Source: a virus. From it: a stretch of DNA of 29,748 nucleotides. The stretch is taken from the IMG/VR virus record IMGVR_UViG_3300025598_000122, positions 1 to 29,748 of that record; one strand, given 5' to 3'. The notes under the pieces are model-generated. The model ran no database searches, had not been told where the DNA came from, and saw only the letters and a program-made list of their open reading frames with translations. Of the stretch, positions 5,575-13,222 are shown in pieces. Position numbers and translations under genes: made by a program. The stretch's first letter is position 1; each line of letters starts with the position of its first letter.

Positions 5575-5588
5575 CGTGAGTAGGGGAT

Positions 5589-5831
5589 ATGGCAAACGTA
5601 AATAGATCAAATTACAGTATGCCAGATAGGCATAGAGATAAAATTGCAAATAGTAACATTCTCAACAATTTAATTGAACATGCAGAGGGGACTAAAAAGC
5701 TAGAGCCTTCTCAGGTTACTGCTGCAATTGCATTATTGAAAAAGGTATTGCCGGATTTACAGTCAGTTGCTTTGACTGATCCGACACACAGCCAGCCTGC
5801 CAAGCTGATTATTGAATGGGATAATGACTAG
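5589..5831 (+). CDS. Probable terminase small subunit, 80 aa
   Basis: This short basic protein sits directly before and overlaps the large terminase gene by eight bases. Its sequence has the helix-rich look of small terminase subunits: H-R-D-K-I-A-N-S-N-I-L near 15-25, then Q-V-T-A-A-I-A-L-L-K-K-V-L-P-D-L (42-57), a pattern frequent in phage proteins at this position. The small subunit recognises the packaging site and regulates the large subunit at the portal. At 80 residues it is shorter than most (100-160), so either the DNA-binding part is minimal or another protein helps. The start ATG has AGGGG just before it, and one of the 11-base leader motifs lies immediately upstream. Confidence 0.7.
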   Translation: MANVNRSNYSMPDRHRDKIANSNILNNLIEHAEGTKKLEPSQVTAAIALLKKVLPDLQSVALTDPTHSQPAKLIIEWDND

Positions 5832-7152
5832 GCTACGCATACCGTATAAGCCTAGGGATGTATTTAAGCCATTTCACGATAGACAAGAGCGATGGGCCTG
5901 TATTGTTGCTCATAGGCGCTGCGGCAAGACTGTAGCGTGTATTAATGATCTTGTTAGGCGTTGTTTAGAGAATAAGCGTGAGCGGCCAAGATACGGGTTG
6001 ATTAGCCCGTTTCTATCGCAGAGCAAGACGAACGCCTGGGATTATTTAAAGGCATATTCTGCGCCGCTATTAGCTTATGGCGCGACATTTAATGAGAGTG
6101 AGTTACGCGTAGATTTCCCGAATGGCGGTCGCGTTAGACTGTATGGCGCTGATAACTATCAAGCGCTGAGAGGCGGGTATTTTGATGGCATTGTCATTGA
6201 CGAGCCTAGCCAGATTAGCCCTGCGGTTTACACAGAGGTTCTTCGACCTGCTCTTAGTGATCGTAATGGTTGGGCTGTATGGATTGGAACGCCATGCGGC
6301 AAGAATGAGTTCTGGGAGATTTCAGAAAAGGCTCGGCAATCGTCCGAGTGGTTTCATTTAGATTTAAAGGCGAGTGAGACGGGGTTAATTCCTCAGTCTG
6401 AATTAGACGATGCCCTAGAGCAAATGGGCTACGACCGTTATCAGCAGGAATACGAAAATAGTTTCGACGCTGCCATAGTCGGGGCCTACTTTGGGCGCGA
6501 GATGGCTGAAGCGCAACGTGATGGCAGGATCGTTGAAAGTCTGCCGCAATTAGACACAGAAATACATACAGCCTGGGATTTCGGTAACGGCGCTAATATG
6601 GCTGTCTGGGCGTTCCAGATCGGCAGGGATGGACCGCATGTCGTCGATTTCATTTCGGTCAGCGGATATTACTTTCTCGATTATCTCAAAGAGATCAAAG
6701 AGCGCCATTACACAGGCACATGTTACGTTCCGCACGACGCAAAGGTGCCTTCATTCGAGACCGGCAGGACACGCATTGAAACGATGCTGGCAGAAGGAAC
6801 TAAGCCTGTTCTGGTGGCAGATCATCGTGTCGAGGACAGAATACACGCAGCCAAGCTCACCATCCCAAAATGTCGGTTTGATGGCGGACGATGTGCTTCG
6901 GGTTTGGAAGCACTAAGGCAATATAAACAAGAATGGGACGATAAGGCGCGTGTGTTTAAGAACACGCCAAAGCATGATTGGGCGTCTCATCCGGCTGATG
7001 CGTTTGGTTATCTCGCTATGGCGTGGAAGCAACACATACAGCCAGCGATTGACAAGGCCGATAAGCCTAAGATGCGCGGCTTAAATGAGATTACGTTAGA
7101 CGAATACATGAGCGCTGAAATTGGCGGTCACGAAAAGCAAGATAGGGTTTAA
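5824..7152 (+). CDS. terL: Terminase large subunit (ATPase and nuclease)
   Basis: This is the motor that pumps DNA into the procapsid and cuts the concatemer. Its 442 residues show the full ATPase set: Walker A near 29-37 (A-H-R-R-C-G-K-T-V), Walker B D121-G-I-V-I-D126-E127 and the coupling G-T-P at 155-157. The RNase H-like nuclease follows, with acidic residues at W-D252-F-G, P-H-D305-A-K and H-P-A-D392-A-F. The length fits the family. The ATG at 5824 overlaps the small-subunit gene by eight bases; a TTG at 5812 is an alternative start. The stop overlaps the portal start by one base (TAATG). Headful (pac) packaging is likely by analogy with P22-type phages but is not shown. Confidence 0.95.
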   Translation: MTRLRIPYKPRDVFKPFHDRQERWACIVAHRRCGKTVACINDLVRRCLENKRERPRYGLISPFLSQSKTNAWDYLKAYSAPLLAYGATFNESELRVDFPNGGRVRLYGADNYQALRGGYFDGIVIDEPSQISPAVYTEVLRPALSDRNGWAVWIGTPCGKNEFWEISEKARQSSEWFHLDLKASETGLIPQSELDDALEQMGYDRYQQEYENSFDAAIVGAYFGREMAEAQRDGRIVESLPQLDTEIHTAWDFGNGANMAVWAFQIGRDGPHVVDFISVSGYYFLDYLKEIKERHYTGTCYVPHDAKVPSFETGRTRIETMLAEGTKPVLVADHRVEDRIHAAKLTIPKCRFDGGRCASGLEALRQYKQEWDDKARVFKNTPKHDWASHPADAFGYLAMAWKQHIQPAIDKADKPKMRGLNEITLDEYMSAEIGGHEKQDRV

Positions 7153-8750
7153 TGGCTTCAGACGCAGATAATTACAAAGCTGATGGCCAGCCTCAAAGCG
7201 CCGCCTATTATCTTGATTTGATTGAAAGCGCCCAACGTGCGCCAGAAATGCACGAGTGGAACGAGCGTTGCAAAAAGATACGCAAGAAATATCGTTACGA
7301 AGCCAGCCAGACAAACAAAACGCGGCGCTATCAAATCCTCTGGTCAAACATGGAGGTGATGAAGCCAGCGGTTATGGCAAAGGCTCCGCAGCCTGTAGTG
7401 CAGCGCCGCTTTAGAGATAGCGATGCAGTAGGCCGTGAGGCGTGTGACTTACTTGAACGCGCTTGTCGGTTCCAGGTCGAGAGCAATGATTTTTATAGCC
7501 GTCTTGAGCAAGTTAGGGATGATTTCCTTCTTTACGGTCGTGGCGTTGCTAGGGTTTATTATGAGCCTGTTACTGTCACGGTAACAGACGAAGACGACGT
7601 AGACGGGCTTGATACAGCGTCGATGATGGGCCTTGATAGCGAGGTTCCTGAAGAGCGCGAAGAAGCGCAAGAGGCTGGCAATCCGAATGAGGTGCTAGAT
7701 TTCGAGCATGTGAAGCTCAGATATGTCCAGCGTGAGGATTTCGTTTGCCAAGCAGCGAGAACCTGGGATGAGGTTCAATGGGTTGCGTTTAGAGCCTATC
7801 TGTCCAAGGACGATCTGACTGAGCGGTTCGGTCAAGAGATTGCTAGCAACATCCCGCTTGATGCAAATCCAGAAGCGCCAAGCTCTGACGCAATGAATAC
7901 GAATTCATCCACGACGGGCATGAGCAAGGCCACGATCTGGGAATTTTGGGATAAGGAAAAACAAAAGGTCTGCTGGATTGCAAAGGGCTATCCCGATGTG
8001 TTGGAAGACGGTGCGCCTTATCTGAAGCTGGACGGGTTTTTCCCATGTCCAAAGCCAGCATTTGCGACACTGACAACCGATAGCCTCGCGCCTATTCCTG
8101 ACTATGTGTATTACCAGGATCAAGCCGAAGAGATTGACACGCTGACGGCTCGCATTGGCGCCCTACAGCAAGCGTTGAAGCTAGTGGGCTTTTATCCTGC
8201 GGGGCCTCAAGGTGAAGGAGCGCCAGAGGTTGAGCGCGCTATGTCGCCAGGCTTTGAAAATAAGCTAATTGCTGTCAAGTCTTGGGATGCTTTTACAAAA
8301 GGCAATAACGGCGCTCCTGTTGTTTGGTTGCCGGTCGATCAAGTCGCCAATTTGCTCAAGGGTTGTGTTGAATTACGCAAGCAATTGATTGAGGATATTT
8401 ATCAGATTGTTGGCATTTCTGACATTATGCGCGGCGACGCTAACGCTTCGGAGACGGCCACGGCGCAGTCGATCAAGGCGCAATACGGCTCAATCCGTAT
8501 TCGTGAGCGGCAGCAAGAACTAGCGCGTTTTAGCCGCGACATTGTCCGTATGCTGGCTGAGATTATTTGCACACAGTTTCAGCCTGAGACATTGCTGAAA
8601 ATGACTAATATGAGCTTGCCGACTGAGGCAGAGCTACAGCAACAACAAATGATGGCGCAGCAACAAGCGCTTATGGCGCAAGCGCAACAAGCTCGTATGC
8701 AGCAAATGCAAGCGCCTCAACCACAACCGTCGCAGCCAGGTATGATGTGA
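7152..8750 (+). CDS. Portal protein, N-terminal and central part
   Basis: The portal ring is the DNA gateway at one capsid vertex and binds both terminase and tail. This 532-residue protein follows TerL, contains the helix-rich N-terminus and the core with L-Y-G-R-G-V-A-R-V-Y-Y-E (residues 126-137), and a late segment I-M-R-G-D-A-N-A-S-E-T-A-T-A-Q-S typical of P22-like portals. Residues after about 495 are rich in Gln, Met and Ala and end in Q-P-G-M-M. P22 portal is 725 residues; here the missing C-terminal part appears as the next gene in the -1 frame, overlapping by one base. A frameshifted or coupled second product is therefore likely. Confidence 0.88.
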   Translation: MASDADNYKADGQPQSAAYYLDLIESAQRAPEMHEWNERCKKIRKKYRYEASQTNKTRRYQILWSNMEVMKPAVMAKAPQPVVQRRFRDSDAVGREACDLLERACRFQVESNDFYSRLEQVRDDFLLYGRGVARVYYEPVTVTVTDEDDVDGLDTASMMGLDSEVPEEREEAQEAGNPNEVLDFEHVKLRYVQREDFVCQAARTWDEVQWVAFRAYLSKDDLTERFGQEIASNIPLDANPEAPSSDAMNTNSSTTGMSKATIWEFWDKEKQKVCWIAKGYPDVLEDGAPYLKLDGFFPCPKPAFATLTTDSLAPIPDYVYYQDQAEEIDTLTARIGALQQALKLVGFYPAGPQGEGAPEVERAMSPGFENKLIAVKSWDAFTKGNNGAPVVWLPVDQVANLLKGCVELRKQLIEDIYQIVGISDIMRGDANASETATAQSIKAQYGSIRIRERQQELARFSRDIVRMLAEIICTQFQPETLLKMTNMSLPTEAELQQQQMMAQQQALMAQAQQARMQQMQAPQPQPSQPGMM

Positions 8751-9355
8751 TGATGCCAGGTCAGCAACAACCAAACCAGCCAGTGACTATTGATGCTGTC
8801 ATGGCGTTGCTACGCGACGGGGCGTTACGTCGATTTAGAATAGATATAGAGGTCGATAGCACGATTGTTGGCGACGAAAGCCAAGAGCGTAAAGACCGCA
8901 ATGATTTTATTGCCTCCGTCACGCAGTTTATGCAGGGATGGGGGCCAATGGTGCAGGCAAATCCTGCTTTGGCTCCGTTAGCTGGCGATCTATTGTTGTT
9001 TGGCGTTCGGGCTTATCGTGTTGGTCGTGAGCTAGAAGAAACAATTGAGGACACAGTCGAAAAGATCGAACAACTGGCAAGCCAGCCTAAGCCGCCAAGC
9101 CCTGAGATCATGGCAGCGCAAGCAAAAGCTCAGTCAGAGCAAGTAAAAGCCAAGGCTGAAGTGCAAAAGTCTCAGTTTGATGTGCAAGCGGCACAGGTCG
9201 GCGCTCAAGCCAAGATTGCACAGGCTCATCTCGATCATCATACAGCGATGCGCCAAGCTCAGATGGATGAGCAAAGAGCGCAGAATGATTTCATTCGCCA
9301 GCAAGCAGAAGCGGCAAACGCGGCTATGATGCCGCCAGGGGCAAACAATGTCTGA
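8750..9355 (+). CDS. Portal protein C-terminal part, encoded separately
   Basis: Residues 20-120 (R-F-R-I-D-I-E-V-D-S-T-I, then D-E-S-Q-E-R-K-D-R) resemble the segment that follows the Q-rich region inside full-length P22-type portals. The rest (about 120-200) is an Ala/Gln/Lys helix that could be the portal barrel. With the previous gene the total is 733 residues, close to the 725 of P22 gp1. The ATG shares its A with the TGA of the preceding gene, and a GTG three bases earlier is possible. The frame is -1 relative to the first part. It may be made by reinitiation and assemble with it, or be fused by frameshifting; a sequencing error at this ATG-rich junction cannot be excluded. Confidence 0.75.
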   Translation: MMPGQQQPNQPVTIDAVMALLRDGALRRFRIDIEVDSTIVGDESQERKDRNDFIASVTQFMQGWGPMVQANPALAPLAGDLLLFGVRAYRVGRELEETIEDTVEKIEQLASQPKPPSPEIMAAQAKAQSEQVKAKAEVQKSQFDVQAAQVGAQAKIAQAHLDHHTAMRQAQMDEQRAQNDFIRQQAEAANAAMMPPGANNV

Positions 9356-9527
9356 TTGGATCAAAGGCGCCATTAAACATCCAGGCGCGCTTCACAAAGA
9401 ATTAAACGTGCCAATGGGTAAGAAAATACCTGACAGCAAAATCGAAAAAGCTGAACACAGCAAAAACCCTAAAGAGCGCAAACGGGCTATGTTAGCTGAG
9501 ACGCTCAAAAACATGCACAAAGGTTAA
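9348..9527 (+). CDS. Small conserved phage protein, 59 aa
   Basis: The protein reads M-S-D-W-I-K-G-A-I-K-H-P-G-A-L-H-K and later K-N-P-K-E-R-K-R-A-M-L-A-E-T-L. This is a recognisable small conserved protein that occurs widely in phage genomes near head genes, but its function is unknown to me. It is strongly basic and probably helical, which would suit binding to DNA or the inside of the procapsid. The ATG overlaps the end of the portal C-terminal gene by eight bases and has AGGGG six bases before it. Its overlap and good ribosome site support it as real. Confidence 0.8.
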   Translation: MSDWIKGAIKHPGALHKELNVPMGKKIPDSKIEKAEHSKNPKERKRAMLAETLKNMHKG

Positions 9528-9530
9528 GTC

Positions 9531-9890
9531 ATGGCTGGCGGTTTATTCTTACAATCCGAACAAAATCTTAGTGACGGTTACACGGTCACTGGCTCAGTAA
9601 CGGCGGCAGGCAATCTGTTTTCTGTCGATACGCAAGGCTATAAGCGTATTGCTGTCAACGTCTCCAGCGCTGGAACGACCTGCACGATTACCTATGAGGC
9701 AAGTCCTGACAATGTGAACTGGGTCGGTGTTTCTGGTTATGCGCCATCAGCTCCCGCAACGGAAACGGTAGCAACAACCACAACGGCAGTTGCAACTGTA
9801 TTCCGCACTGATCTGCGTTATTTCCGCGCTAGAGTGTCAACCTATGGCTCTGGCACTGTTACGGCTGCGGCTAACCTTAGATTGTCCTAA
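9531..9890 (+). CDS. Small beta-rich virion protein, possible head decoration
   Basis: The 119-residue protein is rich in Thr, Val, Ala and Ser with little charge, the look of a beta sandwich. The Y-E-A-S-P-D-N-V-N-W-V-G-V-S stretch (56-69) resembles a repeat found in many phage surface and decoration-like domains. It lies between portal and scaffold genes, so a head or head-tail surface role is likely. The start has AAAGG seven bases upstream, three bases after the preceding stop, and the stop overlaps the next ATG. I cannot say whether it decorates the capsid or belongs to the tail. Confidence 0.55.
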   Translation: MAGGLFLQSEQNLSDGYTVTGSVTAAGNLFSVDTQGYKRIAVNVSSAGTTCTITYEASPDNVNWVGVSGYAPSAPATETVATTTTAVATVFRTDLRYFRARVSTYGSGTVTAAANLRLS

Positions 9891-10267
9891 TGACTGAGCG
9901 ATCCTGCCGCGTCTGCGGTGGCTGGCATAAGCTAGAAGAAGATTGGCCCTTAGAATGTGCGGGCCATTTTCATTTTAACGACAAGCGTTCCGATTTAGCG
10001 ACCCCGATGATCATCAAGGATGAAATGGGCGCCATTCAATCGCAACTAACAGGCAAGTTTTACGATAGCAAATCAAGCCTTCGTAAAGAATACAAACAAC
10101 ACGGCGTTGTCGAGATGGGCAACGACAAGCAAGATATTAAAGCTCCAAAACGTCCACAAGTAAGCAAGGACGACATCAGCAAAGCTATTCACAAAATTAA
10201 GAATGGCTACAAGCCAGAGGCACAAGGCGTCGCTCTCGCTAAAGAGACAGGCGCTTCCTGGCAATAA
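9890..10267 (+). CDS. Conserved phage protein with CxxC motif, 125 aa
   Basis: The N-terminus S-C-R-V-C-G-G-W-H-K (residues 5-14) with a further C24, H27 and H29 could bind a zinc ion. The central R-S-D-L-A-T-P-M-I (33-41) and Y-D-S-K-S-S-L-R-K-E-Y-K (58-69) stretches are, to my memory, conserved in a family of unknown function found beside scaffold genes in alphaproteobacterial phages. The C-terminal half is lysine-rich. The start overlaps the previous stop (TAATG). One of the 11-base leader motifs follows its stop, ahead of the scaffold gene. Function is unknown. Confidence 0.65.
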   Translation: MTERSCRVCGGWHKLEEDWPLECAGHFHFNDKRSDLATPMIIKDEMGAIQSQLTGKFYDSKSSLRKEYKQHGVVEMGNDKQDIKAPKRPQVSKDDISKAIHKIKNGYKPEAQGVALAKETGASWQ

Positions 10268-10270
10268 CGG

Positions 10271-10281
10271 CTTTTCAACGG
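10271..10281 (+). promoter_or_regulatory. 11-base late-gene leader motif, copy 2
   Basis: CTTTTCAACGG ends 12 bases before the ATG of the scaffold gene, immediately upstream of its AGGTGA ribosome site. It is identical to copies at 5564-5574 and 13200-13210. Confidence 0.5.
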
Positions 10282-10293
10282 CCCAGGTGAACA

Positions 10294-11358
10294 ATGATAG
10301 ATGAAGAAATTATTGACGCCCCGTCAACGGGCGAAAGCGAAGTCGCGTCCAGCCCAACAGATTTACGTTCAATTATTGAAGCGGCTAGGGATAAACAGCG
10401 CGAAATATCGAATGATGTTTCAAATGCTGAACCCGCCAAAGCCGATGAGCCGGAAGAAAAGCAGGGGCGTAAAGACGGCAGAGACGATAAAGGCCGTTTC
10501 GCATCAAAGGATAAACCTGCCGAAGCTGTTGAGGTCAAGGACGAGCAAGTTCAAGATCAAGCAAGCGGCGATGAGGTTCAGAAACCCGCATATAAAGCGC
10601 CTCCTGGTTGGTCGGTTGCGGCAAAAGCTGCATTTAACGAATTGCCGGAAACAGTTAAGGAAAGCATAGCCAAGCGTGAGCAAGAGGTAGATAAAGGCTT
10701 TGCGCGCTATGGTGGATTAAAGCAGTTTGCAGAGGTCGCTGAAGAAAACGGCACAACCTTAGCGGCTGCGGTTCAAGATTACGCTAAAATAGAAAACAGC
10801 CTTCGGACAAATTACCTTGATGGCGTAGATTTACTGAACAGTCGATTTGGCATTAATCCTGCTCAGTTTATAATGGCTTATGCGGCACGTTATGGCGTCG
10901 ATCTTTCGGGAACTAACGTGCAGCAATCACAGGGCTATCAACCCCCTGCGATAAACCCTGACGCCTTGCTCCAACAAGCAGAGCAACGGTTTGAGGAAAA
11001 GTTTTTACAGCGTGAAACTCTTAGTGAGATAGAGCGCTTTAGAAACGATCCAGCTAATGCGTATTTCGAGAATGTCCGTGAGGATATGGCGATCCTTCTT
11101 CAAAATGGGAAAGCCAGTGATCTGAAGGACGCATATGAAAAGGCTTGTTGGTTCAACCCTGAGACAAGAGCAATCTTACTCAAGTCTCAACCTAATTCGA
11201 CGCCTAACCCCGCGCAGGCAGTTCAAAAAGCCAAAGCAGCGGCAAAGGCGGTTGGCGGCGCTCCAAGCCCTGGTTTCAACCCCAGCGCAAAAGCAACACC
11301 ACAAAACATGAGTATTCACGACAACATTAGAGCCGCGATTGCAGCGCAGCGCGGTTAA
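10294..11358 (+). CDS. Probable scaffolding protein
   Basis: Scaffolding proteins direct procapsid assembly and leave before packaging is complete. This 354-residue protein sits directly before the major capsid gene, is very acidic and low-complexity for the first 100 residues (many Glu, Asp, Lys), and then has a conserved-looking central helical part. That part includes A-P-P-G-W-S-V-A-A-K-A-A-F (102-114) and R-E-Q-E-V-D-K-G-F (128-136). The C-terminal 60 residues are Ala/Pro/Lys rich. Charge, helix content and position all match, although the family is not the P22 scaffold itself. The start has AGGTGA five bases upstream. The 11-base leader motif precedes it. Confidence 0.75.
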   Translation: MIDEEIIDAPSTGESEVASSPTDLRSIIEAARDKQREISNDVSNAEPAKADEPEEKQGRKDGRDDKGRFASKDKPAEAVEVKDEQVQDQASGDEVQKPAYKAPPGWSVAAKAAFNELPETVKESIAKREQEVDKGFARYGGLKQFAEVAEENGTTLAAAVQDYAKIENSLRTNYLDGVDLLNSRFGINPAQFIMAYAARYGVDLSGTNVQQSQGYQPPAINPDALLQQAEQRFEEKFLQRETLSEIERFRNDPANAYFENVREDMAILLQNGKASDLKDAYEKACWFNPETRAILLKSQPNSTPNPAQAVQKAKAAAKAVGGAPSPGFNPSAKATPQNMSIHDNIRAAIAAQRG

Positions 11359-11371
11359 GAAAGGATAACCA

Positions 11372-12373
11372 ATGGCTAGTCCCTTAGTGGCAAGCGTCGA
11401 TTGGGGCGATGTGGTTACAACCACGCTTGAAAATCGCTCACGCGTTCTTGCTGACAACATTACAAACAACAATGCTTTGCTTGAGCGTCTTAAACAAAAA
11501 GGCAAAAACAAGCCTTTTTCTGGTGGTCGCGAGATCATGCAGGAACTGCGTTACGCGCAGAACCAGACGTTTATGTTCTATTCGGGCTTTGAGTTCCTTA
11601 ACGTATCGCTGAATGATACGATGACGGCTGCTCGCTTCCCGATTAAACAGGCGTCGATTGCTGTCGTTTTGTCAGGTCTTGAAGAGCTTCAGAACCGTAG
11701 CGAAGAAGAGATGATTGACCTCATCGAAGCTCGCGTTGATACGGCTGAAGATACATTCTGGAACCAGATGTCTGCGGCTGTTTACTCTGACGGCACTGGT
11801 TGGGGTGGCAAGCAGATTAACGGCCTTGCGCTGTTGGTTTCTAAAACGCCTACCTCTGGTATTGTCGGCGGCATTGATCGTTCCAGCCAGGTTTGGTGGC
11901 GTAACGTAGCTGTAAACGCGAACACTGATAGCCGTGGCGTTGTCACTAGCTCGAATATTCAGAGCTATATGAACTCTACGTCAATTCAGTTGAAGCGTAA
12001 TTCTGACGGCGTTGATCTGATTGTTGCAGATAATAACTATTATCTCGCCTATCTTGCTTCGCTTCAGTCAATTCAGCGTATCACTGATGACAAAGGCTCC
12101 GCAGGCGCCGGTTTCACGGCTGTCAAATACTATGGTGCTGGTAAGTCCGTTGATGTCGTTCTTGACGGCGGTAAAAACGGTCAAATCCCATCAAACACCA
12201 TGTATTTCATCAACTCCGATTACTTGTTCTATCGCCCACATGCGAGCCGGAACTTCAAAGTAGTCGGCGGCGACCGCACCAGCATCAACCAGGACGCGAT
12301 TGTTCGCATCATGGCTTGGGCCGGAAACATGACAATCGCCAATCCGTCCCTCCAAGGCGTCCTTTGGCAGTAA
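11372..12373 (+). CDS. Major capsid protein
   Basis: The 333-residue protein follows the scaffold gene and looks like an HK97-fold capsid subunit. It has an N-terminal arm with L-E-N-R-S-R-V-L-A-D-N-I (19-30), a helix-rich middle with E-E-M-I-D-L-I-E-A-R-V-D-T-A-E-D (111-126) and a beta-rich C-terminal part ending N-P-S-L-Q-G-V-L-W-Q. It would form the icosahedral shell around the DNA. A strong ribosome site (AAGGA, seven bases before the ATG) suits a highly expressed product. The family call rests on position and general pattern. No protease gene or obvious cleaved delta domain is seen, which agrees with a separate scaffold. Confidence 0.85.
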   Translation: MASPLVASVDWGDVVTTTLENRSRVLADNITNNNALLERLKQKGKNKPFSGGREIMQELRYAQNQTFMFYSGFEFLNVSLNDTMTAARFPIKQASIAVVLSGLEELQNRSEEEMIDLIEARVDTAEDTFWNQMSAAVYSDGTGWGGKQINGLALLVSKTPTSGIVGGIDRSSQVWWRNVAVNANTDSRGVVTSSNIQSYMNSTSIQLKRNSDGVDLIVADNNYYLAYLASLQSIQRITDDKGSAGAGFTAVKYYGAGKSVDVVLDGGKNGQIPSNTMYFINSDYLFYRPHASRNFKVVGGDRTSINQDAIVRIMAWAGNMTIANPSLQGVLWQ

Positions 12374-12385
12374 GGAGAGACGATA

Positions 12386-13159
12386 ATGACAATTGCTTAT
12401 TTTCCAGTAATGGGCGCGGGTGAAAAGACTTATGCGCCTATTGGCCCGACCGACAGCACTGTCGGCCCATATGCTAACTTTCGTCCTGGCACGATTGTTC
12501 ACGGCGATGGCGGCGCTAGCTTTGTTGCTGCGTCTTTCACAGCAACGGCAAGCCAGGTTGTAAACCAGGGCGATCTCGCCTTTGTTGATAACAACTTTGT
12601 AGCGACGCTTGGCGTTACGAGCGCTGCTAAACTCGGTGTTAAGGTTGGCACTTTCTTCTTTGGTGGCAACTATCAGATGGCTCCAACATCTGCGGCCTTC
12701 TCTTTTACATTCCCTTCAGCGGGTGTGTATATTGTGTGGGTTCAGGTTGATGGCGTATCGCTTCTGAACTGCGCGTCAACGGCGCTTACGGGTAAAACCG
12801 TAACATCGTCAACGACCGCTGGTCAGGCTGACGCTCCTACTGCCGGCCCTGCTTCTGGCTCCTATACGCTTGGCGGCGTATTTCTGCCAGCAACAAACTA
12901 CACGTTTACAGCGAATACGACGAATGGCTCTGCCGTTCTGACGAACCTTTCGACTGTAACGGGTATTTATCCAAACATGACGATTAGCGGAACGGGTATT
13001 CCTGCTTCTACCACGATTTCTTCAATCAACGGTAGCGCTGGAAATTACACGATTACGCTGTCGGCTAATGCGACGGCTACAGGCTCAACGATCACGATGA
13101 CCTGTGCAAAATACGTCGAAGCCTATCTTAACAGCGCCTTTATCAGCGCTGCTAACTAA
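12386..13159 (+). CDS. Probable capsid decoration protein with C-terminal adhesin-like repeat
   Basis: Residues 1-110 form a beta-rich domain with G-D-L-A-F-V-D-N-N-F-V (62-72) and are reminiscent of small head decoration proteins that clamp capsid subunits. The later part (about 160-245) is Thr/Ser/Asn rich with N-M-T-I-S-G-T-G-I-P-A-S-T-T-I (196-210), a motif common in surface-exposed beta repeats. It is placed immediately after the capsid gene, has a strong AGGAGA ribosome site and ends before an intrinsic terminator, so abundant expression is expected. The decoration role is inferred. The extra domain may be displayed on the virion surface for weak binding. Confidence 0.6.
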   Translation: MTIAYFPVMGAGEKTYAPIGPTDSTVGPYANFRPGTIVHGDGGASFVAASFTATASQVVNQGDLAFVDNNFVATLGVTSAAKLGVKVGTFFFGGNYQMAPTSAAFSFTFPSAGVYIVWVQVDGVSLLNCASTALTGKTVTSSTTAGQADAPTAGPASGSYTLGGVFLPATNYTFTANTTNGSAVLTNLSTVTGIYPNMTISGTGIPASTTISSINGSAGNYTITLSANATATGSTITMTCAKYVEAYLNSAFISAAN

Positions 13160-13167
13160 TCTTGATC

Positions 13168-13195
13168 GGGGGGCGCTTATGCCCCCCTTTCTTTT
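13168..13195 (+). terminator. Strong intrinsic terminator after the capsid block
   Basis: GGGGGGC (13168-13174) pairs with GCCCCCC (13181-13187) over a 6-base loop, followed by TTTCTTTT. It lies 9 bases after the stop of the decoration gene and would separate strongly expressed head genes from the tail genes, although some read-through must occur unless a promoter lies in the gap. Confidence 0.9.
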
Positions 13196-13199
13196 GCGC

Positions 13200-13210
13200 C
13201 TTTTCAACGG
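13200..13210 (+). promoter_or_regulatory. 11-base late-gene leader motif, copy 3
   Basis: CTTTTCAACGG ends 12 bases before the ATG at 13223, between the terminator and the AGGGG ribosome site. It is identical to copies at 5564-5574 and 10271-10281. Because it follows a terminator here, it could mark a new transcript or processed end. Confidence 0.5.
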
Positions 13211-13222
13211 GCAGGGGATAAA

